Origin: Tanypteryx hageni
Lineage: Eukaryota; Arthropoda; Insecta; Odonata; Petaluridae
Length of the DNA stretch: 64,000 nt
Reading direction: 5' to 3'
Assembly: GCA_028673005.1 (NCBI GenBank)
Contig: CM054116.1
Coordinates: 21,771,840-21,835,839 of the forward strand
Part shown: one piece after another, positions 50,033-60,500 of the stretch
Position numbering within the stretch: the first letter of the stretch is position 1
Layout: each line of letters opens with the position of its first letter
Notes under the pieces: model-generated
The model's input: the letters and a program-made list of their open reading frames with translations, nothing else
What the model was told of the DNA's origin: nothing
Database searches by the model: none
Translations under genes and position numbers: made by a program

Positions 50033-51780
50033 GTTGAACCTTATTCACATTCTTGATACATCACGCCGTGGATATCTTTCGAGGTCTCAAAACACTAGAG
50101 CCGAAAATGGATTCGTTGTTTCACAAGGGGAAATGCTCTGCGGAAATCCGACTCAATAAGGAAGTAAGGATTTCACGGCACCGCTCATTCTTTGCTTTCC
50201 ACATATTCTAAGCGGATGACCAAGGACGTTTTCCTAAAAAAAAGGGCAGAGACAAAAATGGAGAGTTTCGCGTGCCTTTCACGTGCATTTTTTTCATCAA
50301 GCTGCTTTTGCGTCTGCCTGCTGAAAACCCTAGCGATTATTTCGGAAGTTGCGAAAAATTGTCTAGCTACCGACCATCTTGGTGCGAGTATTTTACAAGA
50401 ATTCCAAAGTGTTTGCGAGCTTTTTAAACAGGAGGTCAGCACTAATGTGGAATAATTAACCAATTTCTCAAACTCCGGAATTCCACAAGCTTCAATACAA
50501 CAAAAAAGACCTTGGCGAATGAATGATTCGAGTGATTCAGGTCTTGAGAAATAGTCGTGAAGATAGGTGAAGACAGGGCTGGAGAGCGCCCACGAGGTAA
50601 ATGTCGGGCGGAGGTGGGGAGAGAAACATGGAAGAGAAGTGTATGATGCGAGGAGGAATATTCATGGCAGCACTCGAATATCATTAACAAACGATCTGCA
50701 AATTGCGATGAATGAAAATAGTGGCCGACCTATTTCAGTCGAATTAAAAAAGATTTATTGCGAGAAAGAATTATTTCCCTAAGAATTTTACCCCTAAACA
50801 CGGAATTTAAGTGCGGGAATTTCGTCCGAGTGGAACTCGCCTCATCAAAGTAGTACCTACTACACAATCGCTTTAATTTAAGAACTCGCCAGAAAGTCCT
50901 TGACAGTAACTTTTATATTAACTTCTCTACTTCATAATTTGCATATTTCTGCTATTTTAACTTGTATTCAAATCCCAAACCCGAATACGGCTGAATCTAT
51001 TTTAAACATTCTTTCAGTTTTAACCCTAGAAACCCTATGTCACGAGTTACGTAAGGGTACACACACACATTTTTCCCATAAAATAACACGGAAATAAGCG
51101 TATTGTTAGACTAACAATCTACGTGACAACCGTTATAAACAAGCTAATACCTAATATTAACTAAAATAAATACATACCTATTATAAACTAAAGTCGGGAA
51201 GAAAGAAACACTAAGGTTATCCAAAGGACATCACCAAAAAACTATAAATCTGGCTAATTATTTCAAAAGGTAAGTGGAAGACATTTTTAATGTGCAGTTT
51301 TAAGTGCTTTCGTTCTCTAAAAACTTATATATTCTGCATATTCTTTATACTTAATTGACCGCGAAATATGTTTTCATTAACATTGAAAACGAGTAAAGTG
51401 AAAGAAATCTCAGAAGGTAAAATAAGAAAACTTCTATAACAATTCCTTAATTTAGACCAACATTTATTATCGTTAACTCTTCCTCCCTTGAACATCTACA
51501 TATATATGTACAGTTTGCTGTCCTTTCAACTGAACACTTGTATGCATCAATTATGACAATTATAGATACTTATTAAATTATAATAACACTCTACATGTCA
51601 TACCAACGCTTTTTATTGCCAAATTCGGTTTCAAAGTCCGGGAACTCATTTTGTTTCATAGGTTTGACTTTAAAATATTCACGTGACAAATTAGTCCTAC
51701 AAAATCAGCCTTTGCATGTATGAATAAGCCAAATTTGAAAATATCTTCAAACGTGTTTCCACCGGTTGCATCCCTAGAGA
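50033..51780. other. Intron 1 spacer
   Basis: No repeat or coding family was recognised. Short ORFs at 50185-50463 on both strands are mutual shadows without similarity. Confidence 0.4.
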
Positions 51781-52119
51781 TTGCAATTCCTGCACAAGTT
51801 TTGAGATTCAGGACCACATAATATCATGCAGTATCTTCCACTGGAACTTAATTCTAGTGAAATAACGGTATTTGATATTTTAAAAGTGATTCCATTAATT
51901 GTTTATTATGATTATTTGATAAAAAAGTCGCCAAATTTATCGATAAAGGATGCAGAAAAAATTTTTGGGCAAAAGACGAGGAGACAAGAAATATTGCATA
52001 CCATTAAGAACTACAATAAAAATTTACTTGGTTTCATTATTTGGTTTTATTCTCAAATTTTCCTCAATGTTTTTTGTCTTGGCATAAAAACCCGAGCAAC
52101 GCCGGGTAATTTCAGCTAG
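51780..52119 (+). mobile_element. Helitron-like 3' end
   Basis: The sequence AAACCCGAGCAACGCCGGGT forms a short hairpin (ACCCG / CGGGT). It is followed 9 bases later by CTAG at 52116-52119 and then T. A GC-hairpin just before a terminal CTRR and insertion next to T is the diagnostic 3' end of Helitrons. Upstream lies AT-rich sequence with a 97-codon ORF of unknown meaning. The 5' TC end could not be fixed, so the left boundary is arbitrary. Confidence 0.55.
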
Positions 52120-53859
52120 TTGTAAATAATATGGCCTAAACTAATATAAATAAAATTAAGTTAATGCATATAAAGGTATTATCTATATAATAGTTATTTA
52201 TAAAAATTCATTTTTATATTATCACTTTTTTGAAACGAAAACTTGTATGAAAATCGATGAAAAACCGACATAAAACATTAAATATAAAATGGGCTTCGGA
52301 ATAGTCGAATGCTCGGTAGCTGAATAAGACCTTATCATTCATTCTATTTATAAAGGTTTCGTGGGTGATGCACGTTTCTTTTAAACTGGCACGTAAAGCT
52401 GGAAGTAGCCATTTTACTCAACAAATTGATTTTTTAAATGCATACTTGGCCGCCGACTACGTTTCAAACTACGCCTACAGTAATGCGACCAATCGTCCCA
52501 AAATTGGAGGGACAGTCCCCCCTTTCCACTCTTCTAGCCTTGTTAAATGTCACAAACTGTGCCCCGGTTTTTGAAAAATCTTGATTAATATCCCAAATTG
52601 TCATTTAAATCGTCCGGAACGCCCTCACAGGTCACACCAAGCTATCTGATATCTATTGCATCTGTCTATTTAAGGCTGACTCATCAATAAATGCACCACA
52701 AACAAGCCACTGTAATCTGTCCCTCCTTATAGTCGGCAAATATTTGAAAATGTCCCTCCTTGGCTTGCTGAAAAGTTGGTCACCTTAGCCTACAGGCGAG
52801 TTAATTGATAATGAAAGATTTTGGTATAATTTCATAAACATTATACCAATGCTTTATCAAGTATTTTCAAACCCATTTGGAATTTATTGAACACTTGATT
52901 ATTAAAATTAAATATCGAACCTAAGTTTTATTAGCGGAAAAAACAAAATCTCAAATTTATCGACACGAAAATGGACGTTGTTTAAAAGTCAACCCTGTCT
53001 AACGCTTCACCACTTGGATAAGAGGACAAATAGGCACAAATAGACCGCTTAGATAAGGTAGAATACAACGGTATTCCACTTTTTGAGAATGAATTCGTGT
53101 TTTCCACGAGGGAACGATTATGTAAGATGCGGTCGCGATATCCACTTGACCGGTCCGTCCCTTCTTGACCGTTAAAAAAAAGGCGACACGGTGAAGCGAG
53201 GAAGGAAACAAGGCGATGGATACGCAGCGGTTTATCGACTGAGGGAAGAAGAAACGCGCACCAGTGCTTTCCGCCCGACATCACCGCTCAGCAAACACAC
53301 CCACCCAAGTCAACACACGACGCTTATGCATTCTCTGCCATAGATGGAAGCCTCATATCTCTGCCGAGCACCATTAACTTTTTCAATACAACCACATTTG
53401 CCAGAAAAACAATTGCAAAACAAGTACTTCCGAAACCATCAATTTCATAAACTGCAGTTCGGCTGTAATTTTCCTACCTATCACGAAACATTTAGAGTAA
53501 TGTTCAATGCGAGAATTTTACCGAATCTCTCATTCGTATAATTACTTGCAACTAACGCGCGGCGTCGACCTCATTTCATAAGAAAAGAGGGCAAACATTA
53601 TCGAAACCGATATATCTCTCAACACATACATATGTGGAGGGATAGAAGCCCAGCGTATATACATATATCCATAAAATTCGGCATTTTCCTTCACTGTACG
53701 AATTCTAACCCCTAGTCGTCAGAATTCGGTTACCAAATGAGCGTCCAAAACAATTCAAATTGCTTCATGGAAACCGAAACGAAGAAAGAGAGAAAGAGCA
53801 TAAGAGAAGATAAAACATCCGTCACGCCGATGAAAAATTTCACGACCGACGCTATAGCG
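52120..53859. other. Intron 1, 5' part
   Basis: This is mixed-composition sequence with no recognised gene. A 100-codon minus-strand ORF at 52982-53284 has no family resemblance. The sequence becomes CpG-richer towards exon 1. Confidence 0.4.
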
Positions 53860-54560
53860 GCGTCCATCTCTCGACCACTCACCTTTATCTTCGCGGAGAG
53901 CGAAATGGGCGCGCCCTCTTTGGCGGCTGCAGGCGACTCGGAGAATCTCACCGCCAACAGATTAGATATACCGGTCATTTCGGATACCGCTCGCCGCAGA
54001 GGGTGAAAAAAGGGTTCGCGCCCGATTGGGGAGAGGAGCGGGGGAGGGCGCCTGGGAGGGGGGCGCCTGGGGAGAGGCGTTTGGGGGGGGGGGGGCGCTG
54101 GCGGGTGGACACGAGAGGCACGGCGACGCGGGACACGTGCGTGCGGCGCGCAAGCACTCCCGGTCGAAACAGCGCTAAGCGTCGTTCTGCTCGAGAGCAC
54201 AGTAAAATGCGGGAGGGGTTGGCGTGGGAGGGGGATAGGATGGGGGAGAGTGGGAGAGAAGAGGGAGGTTTTGGAAAGGTGGATGGGGAGAGAAAGGGGA
54301 GGAATAAGGGCGAGGGGAGGCGGCCCTAAAAGGGCATCGACATCGACGGCGCGAGGTTTCTCCCCGCCTCGTCCACTTGCATACGATAATATTCTTCGCT
54401 TTCGCTTTCTTATTACCTTTTATTTGCCGGCCTTTGTCGTTACGGAAACCAATTAATGGCGGAACATAACCGGAGGCCCACTTCCTAGTGCTCGGCGCCT
54501 CTTCCCACACCGCCTCCCCACCATCCGCTCTCTCTCTTTCTCTCTCTTTTCACCTTTCTC
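53860..54560 (-). promoter_or_regulatory. GC/CpG-rich block, probable ced-6 5' region
   Basis: This block is much richer in CpG than its AT-rich surroundings. It contains the exon 1 ATG and donor, G-runs on the plus strand (including a run of more than ten G near 54085), and CT-rich stretches at 54527-54560. Its position at the 5' end of the reconstructed gene suggests a promoter and 5' UTR. No TATA box or unambiguous initiator was identified. Confidence 0.45.
53883..53978 (-). CDS. ced-6: ced-6 exon 1 (predicted start exon)
   Basis: This exon encodes 32 residues from MTGISNLLAVRF to SAKIK and ends in phase 0 at a strong donor, AAG followed by GTGAGT. Joining to exon 2 continues in frame as KIK-DLDAIMMKN. 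The ATG at 53978-53976 has the context CCGAAATGA. The frame stays open upstream to 54200, but that part is Pro/Arg-rich, CpG-rich sequence and I read it as 5' UTR. The assignment rests on the donor, frame compatibility and location in a CpG-rich block, not on recognised homology. If it is wrong, translation can start at the ATG pair in exon 2. Confidence 0.6.
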
Positions 54561-54621
54561 TCTCTCGCCATCTACATCACGCACGTCAAACTCGAAGAGG
54601 CATCAGGGCCGCATTAGGACT

Positions 54622-54875
54622 ACAGTCGTTTAATGAGGGCCAGTGTTGGAGAAAGACTTTCTAGAAGATTGGACGTCTGTTTTGTGCAAAATAAACGATA
54701 ATTTAGAAACCGCGTTTTATTTTAAATAAATAACTGAGAAAAAGCTCCTCTCCTTTTCACTAAAATAAGTTATATAAAATCTCTAACGATTTAGTTGAGA
54801 AGAAAATCAGCATTTGGGCCGCAACTAAGGACAGAACCGCATGCGGCCCGCCAGTTTGACAAGCTTGATCTGCAT
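54622..54875. repeat. Dispersed repeat S, copy 2
   Basis: This matches 23062-23296 in the same orientation (see copy 1), starting GGCCAGTGTTGGAGAAAG and ending near GGCCCGCCAGTTTGACAAGC. It lies upstream of ced-6 exon 1. Confidence 0.6.
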
Positions 54876-57539
54876 CTATTCCCATCTCCAGTTCCTCGAA
54901 ATAATTCTATTGCCAACCATCCTAGTTACTCCATAGACGCTTACGCTAGCGAACATAACTTAGCGGACTCTCGACTCGGTGTGAAAGTTCCCGCTCTCAC
55001 ATCCAGCACTTGAGCGTCGTTGGCGACTTGTAGCCAACAAGAAAACTCTTTAACATCCCACTAATACAATCTCTATGACGAAATGCGTTCTTTGAAATTG
55101 GCTCAGACGCTACAAAATAAATAGTTGTTTTGGATGAGATTACGCGAACCAAAATTTACCCAACCGGAAGTATAATTTTAAATAGATGTTTCGATAAATA
55201 AGATCGGCTAAAATTACATACGCGTTCTATTTTTAGAAAACCGTCGTTTCTTATAAGTATTTACAATTTAAATGATAAGATGAAAATCTGAAAGTCGATA
55301 CAACCTCAAGATACAAAACTCAAAGACGGTTATAATCTTGTGCATATTATTTTTCACTGGCGATAAAAGGATTTGATTTTCGTCTCTTTTGAAATAACCA
55401 ATGGCGGAATAGCTGTTGTAGTAGTTGGAAAATAAAACGAGTTACATTAAGATGGAGATGTTTTGCTCCAATAGTCACAAATGAAATTTTCATTCTCGTG
55501 AATTGCTTATCAGCGAGATATTCGATCTCTCTAACTTCCGGTCAGCGCCGTAATGGAAAGCGCCACGTCACATGGACCTTCGAGCAGAGAAAAACGAGCG
55601 ATGAAGAAAGGAAACGGCAGTGAAGCAAGGAAAGAATTTTAAATTTGGAAAAGCGTAGCGTGTAGAGGTAAAACTGCCGAATTGTACTGGTAATGAAGGA
55701 CTTCATATTTTCTACACAAAAACTTACTTGGAATCTCACGTTTAAAAGCTAAAAATTACATTTTCTTTCATCCTAGTAAGAACTTCAGAGAAAGTAAATT
55801 TAGATCCATAAATGATTTTAACTTGAACTAGCGAAGTGAAATAATGATCACATAACTGAGGTGGTCTTAATAGACCGCTATTGTTTTTATTATTATTTAT
55901 TCACTATTTACATCTGCTATTGAATTTTTCCTTGTTTAATAATGTCTATAAATAAAAGAATAAATCATTCACTAATTCATTGTAAAACGTAAATTGTCGG
56001 AAATTAAAGTAGCGGAGTAATTTGAAACTATAATTTACCTGGTGTCTCAATGACCCGCACCCCAGGAGTTCAACGTTAACCTATTTAATGCAATTGCAAC
56101 CGCAACAGTTTTCATTAACGGTATAAAGGATTTTTCTACCTTTCGGACGGCTAAAGCTTTCCATGTCCCACGCCATTAGATCATATCTCTCACTTTGCTG
56201 TTTTACCAGTATCCCTCTCTGAAAACTTAAAAGTTTCTTCCTCTCAAAATCAGTTCTTAAATCATCTTATGCAGCCTCAGTCACGCTTATTAAAACCCTC
56301 GGCTATCATTAACTACTTCGTAAATCGTTTAACCTCGTCCTAAGTTCCTTAGCAGTTTTTCTGTCCCGGATCAGAATTCCCTCGACATGTCTTCCGGCAA
56401 TCAATCATTATTTGGTGCCTTTAGCCCAGGTATCACCAAACTTTTTACGGAAAGGGCCACATGAGGCTTTATATGCCACTGTGCGAGCCACATATGAACT
56501 TTCGAATGATGAATCGGGCCATGTGTAACTTTAAAGAGATAGTTTCGAAAATATTTTGGTTTGGTTATGTTTTATACGCTTACAGTAAAAGTATATTGCA
56601 TCCTATCGCACGAAAATTATCGTTTCGATTCGATAAATGATATCTATGACGCCACCTGCTGGATTATATACGAATACTATCCTTGTCTTATAAAAATCGA
56701 TGAGGTAAGCCATAAGGATTTGGAACGTGTCCCTTGCTTTTCGATCTAGCAATTTTGTAAATTCTCATTCCGGATTCCTTCGGTATCGTTTAACAAAACA
56801 ACTATTAACCGTATAGCTTTCTTGAATAACATTCTGATAGTGTTTTTCGTTAGGATACATACATTATGCGATCAAGTACTTTTTAACACGACTTTTCCAT
56901 CTTCTTACGCTTCTTCTATCGCCTTTAAAGGGCGCATCACCGAGAGAAATAGCTCTACGAGGGCTAATTTATAAAGTAAATTATGTATTTAATTCACGCG
57001 TTTCTATACAAATACACATTTCTTATTTAATTCGATAGAAACGATTTCACTTTAAATTAAATTAATTTTAGGATTCATACAAAAATAAAAATATTTCGGA
57101 TAATTTGTTCGAAAGACTAAGAGCAGAAGGAAGTGGGAAACGGCAGTTTTGTAACCATCTCCACCTCTCTAAATATGCAAAACAAGGACCAAATTACTCA
57201 AATTTCAATATAATTGTTGCACTTGCAATAATTCGAGGAATAAAAATTTAGAGTTTTCAGTGCGGCGCGGATCGCGCAACGGTCAACTCACACGCGTGCG
57301 GGGATGGGTCATCGACACGCGTCCAGCAAAAAAATGTCGAACTATTGGATGGGGTTTTAATTCTTTTTCTTTTCGAATAACCCGCGCCTCGACATTTTTA
57401 TCGTCGATTCGAAGGCCAAATTGTGTGCGGGCTGAATCTTCGGCGATGACTTTCGCCTCCAAAGGCAGGTTGACGTCGTCCGTTTCGACAACGCCCTTCC
57501 AACCGAAAAGAGCTTGGCATAGGAGTGAAAGGTGGAATA
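54876..57539. other. Upstream intergenic sequence
   Basis: This is AT-rich. At 56429-56460 CAGGTATCACCAAACTTTTT followed by a GGGCCACATG word resembles a hAT-type terminus without a visible partner. No gene was recognised, and no exon similarity was seen at 57260-57540. Confidence 0.4.
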
Positions 57540-60500
57540 AGGACGGAGTGAGAGAAAGGAGGGAGAGATGGAGGGAGGAAGAGGGAGGGGGGAGGAGGGA
57601 GATGGGAGGAGAGAGAGGGAGATGGAAGGAGAGATAGGAAGGGAGGGGGAGAGAGGGAGGGAGGGAGAGAGGGAGGGAGAGAGGGAGGGAGGGAGAGAGG
57701 GAGGGAGAGAGGGAGGGAGGGAGAGAGGGAGGGAGAGAGGGAGGGAGAGAGGGAGGTAGAGAGGGAGGTAGAGAGGGGAGAGAGGGAGGTAGAGAGGGGA
57801 GGGAGGGAGAGGAGAGGTAGGAGGGAGAGGTAGGAGGGAGAGGTAGGAGGGAGAGCGAGGAGGGAGAGCGAGGAGGGAGAGCGAGAAGGGAGAGGGAGAA
57901 GGGAGAGGGAGAAGGGAGAGGGAGAAGGGAGAGGGAGAGGGGAGAGGGAGAGGGAGAGGAGAGGTAGGAGGGAGAGGTAGGAGGGAGAGGTAGGAGGGAG
58001 AGGTAGGAGGGAGAGGTAGGAGGGAGAGGTAGGAGGGAGAGGTAGGAGGGAGAGCGAGGAGGGAGAGCGAGGAGGGAGAGCGAGTAGGGAGAGCGAGGAG
58101 GGAGAGCGAGGAGGGAGAGCGAGAAGGGAGAGGGAGAGGGGAGAGGGAGAGGGGAGAGGGAGAGGGGAGAGGGAGAGGGGAGAGGGAGAGGGGAGAGGGA
58201 GAGGGGAGAGGGAGAGGGGAGAGGGAGAGGGGAGGAGAGGGAGAGGGAGAGGGAGAGGGAGAGGGGAGAGGGGAGAGGGAGAGGGAGAGGGGAGAGGAGG
58301 GGAGAGGGGAGAGGGGAGAGGGAGAGGGGAGAGGGGAGAAGGGAGAGGGAGAAGGGAGAGGGAGAGGGAGAGGGGAGAGGGAGAGGGAGAAGGGAGAGGG
58401 GAGAGAAAGAGGGAGAAGGGAGAGGGAGAGGGAGAAGGGAGAGGGAGAAGGGAGAGGGAGAAGGGAGAGGGAGAAGGGAGAGGGAGAAGGGAGAGGGAGA
58501 AGGGAGAGGGAGAAGGGAGAGGGAGAAGGAGAGGGAGAAGGAGAGGGAGAAGGAGAGGGAGAAGGAGAGGGGAGAGGGAGAGGGAGAGGGAGAGGGAGAG
58601 GGGAGAGGGGAGAGGGAGAGGGAGAGGGAGAGGGGAGAGGGGAGAGGGAGAGGGGAGAGGGGAGAGGGAGAGGGGAGAGGGAGAAGGAGAGGGGAGAGGG
58701 AGAGGGGAGAGGGAGAGGGGAGAGGGAGAGGGGAGAGGGAGAAGGGAGAGGGAGAAGGGAGAGGGAGAAGGGAGAGGGAGAGGGAGAAGGGAGAGGGAGA
58801 GGGAGAGGGGAGAGGGAGAGGGAGAGGGGAGAGGGGAAAGGGGAAAGGGAGAGGGGAGAGGGAGGAGGGAGAGCGAGGAGGGAGAAGGGAGAGGGAGAGG
58901 GAGAGGGAGAGGGAGAGGGAGAGGGAGAGGGAGAAGGAGAAGGAGAAGGGAGAGGGAGAAGGGAGAGGGAGAAGGGAGAGGGAGAAGGGAGGAGGGAGGA
59001 GGGAGAGGGAGAGGGAGAGGGAGAGGGAGAGGGAGAGGGAGAGGGGAGAGGGAGAGGGAGAGGGAGAGGGGAGAGGGAGAGGGGAGAGGGGAGAGGGAGA
59101 GGGGAGAGGGAGAGGGAGAGGGGAGAGGGGAGAGGGGAGAGGGAGAGGGGAGAGGGGAGAGGGAGAGGGGAGAGGGAGAGGGGAGAGGGGAGAGGGAGAG
59201 GGGAGAGGGAGAGGGGAGAGGGAGAAGGAGAGGGGAGAGGGAGAGGGAGAGGGAGAGGGGAGAGGGAGAGGGGAGAGGGAGAGGGGAGAGGGAGAAGGGA
59301 GAGGGAGAAGGGAGAGGGAGAAGGGAGAGGGAGAGGGAGAAGGGAGAGGGAGAGGGAGAGGGGAGAGGGAGAGGGAGAGGGGAGAGGGGGAAAGGGGAAA
59401 GGGAGAGGGGAGAGGGAGAAGGGAGAGGGAGGAGGGAGAGCGAGGAGGGAGAAGGGAGAGGGAGAGGGAGAGGGAGAGGGAGAGGGAGGGGAGAGGGAGA
59501 GGGAGAAGGAGAAGGAGAAGGAGAAGGGAGAGGGAGAAGGGAGAGGAGAAGGGAGAGGAGAGGGAGAAGGGAGGAGGGAGGAGGGAGAGGGAGAGGGAGA
59601 GGGAGAGGGAGAGGGAGAGGGAGAGGGAGAGGGAGAGGGAGAGGGAGAGGGAGAGGGGAGAGGGGAGAGGGAGAGGGGAGAGGGGAGAGGGGAGAGGGGA
59701 GAGGGGAGAGGGGAGAGGGGAGAGGGTGAGGAGAGGGGAGAGGGAGAGGGAGAGGGAGAGGGAGAGGGAGAGGGGAGAGGGAGAGGGGAGAGGGAGAGGG
59801 GAGAGGGAGAGGGGAGAGGGAGAGGGGAGAGGGAGAGGGAGAGGGAGAGGGGAGAGGGGAGAGGGGAGAGGGGAGAGGGGAGAGGGGAGAGGGAGAGGGA
59901 GAGGGGAGAGGGAGAGGGGAGAGGGAGAGGGGAGAGGGAGAGGGGAGAGGGGAAAGGGAGAGGGGAAAGGGAGAGGGGAGAGGGGAAAGGGAGAGGGGAA
60001 AGGGAGAGGGAGAGGAGAAGGGGAGAAGGGAGAGGGAGAAGGGAGAGGGAGAAGGGAGAGGGAGAAGGGAGAGGGAGGAGGGGAGAGGGAGGAGGGAGAG
60101 GGAGGAGGGAGAGGGAGGAGGGAGAGGGAGGAGGGAGAGCGAGGAGGGAGAGCGAGGAGGGAGAGCGAGGAGGGAGGAGGGAGGAGGGAGAAGGGAGAGG
60201 GAGAGCGAGAAGGGAGAGGGAGAAGGGAGAGGGAGAGGGAGAGGGAGAGGAGAGGTAGGAGGGGAGAGGTAGGAGGGAGAGCGAGTAGGGAGAGCGAGTA
60301 GGGAGAGCGAGTAGGGAGAGCGAGTAGGGAGAGCGAGGAGGGAGAGCGAGGAGGGAGAGCGAGAAGGGAGAGGGAGAAGGGAGAGGGAGAGGGAGAGGGA
60401 GAAGGGAGAGGGAGAAGGGAGAGGGAGAAGGGAGAGGGAGAGGGGAGAGGGAGAGGGGAGAGGGAGAGGGGAGAGGGAGAGGGGAGAGGGAGAGGGGAGA

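Larger units (their letters stand above)
6284..53978 (-). other. ced-6: ced-6 (GULP1) gene span, 8 coding exons, 3' end missing
   Basis: CED-6/GULP is a cytoplasmic adaptor. Its PTB domain binds NPxY motifs in engulfment receptors (CED-1/Draper/LRP1 type), linking them to phagocytosis of apoptotic cells and to endocytic traffic. I assembled eight minus-strand exons by protein similarity to the family and by splice signals. Junction phases are 0,1,0,0,0,0,2 and every coding intron has GT/AG ends. The product is about 432 residues before the last visible donor: N-terminal linker 1-60, PTB region about 65-205, charged coiled coil about 215-250, Ser/Asn-rich linker about 275-345, Pro-rich tail to 432. 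Introns run from 93 bp to about 19 kb. The C-terminal end typical of the family was not found to the left and is probably outside the window. Exons 3-6 are near certain from sequence; exons 1 and 8 are less so. Confidence 0.93.

Noticed and set aside
51826..52119. 97-codon plus-strand ORF
   Set aside because: It runs into the Helitron-like 3' terminus and shows no family resemblance; more likely element sequence than a gene.
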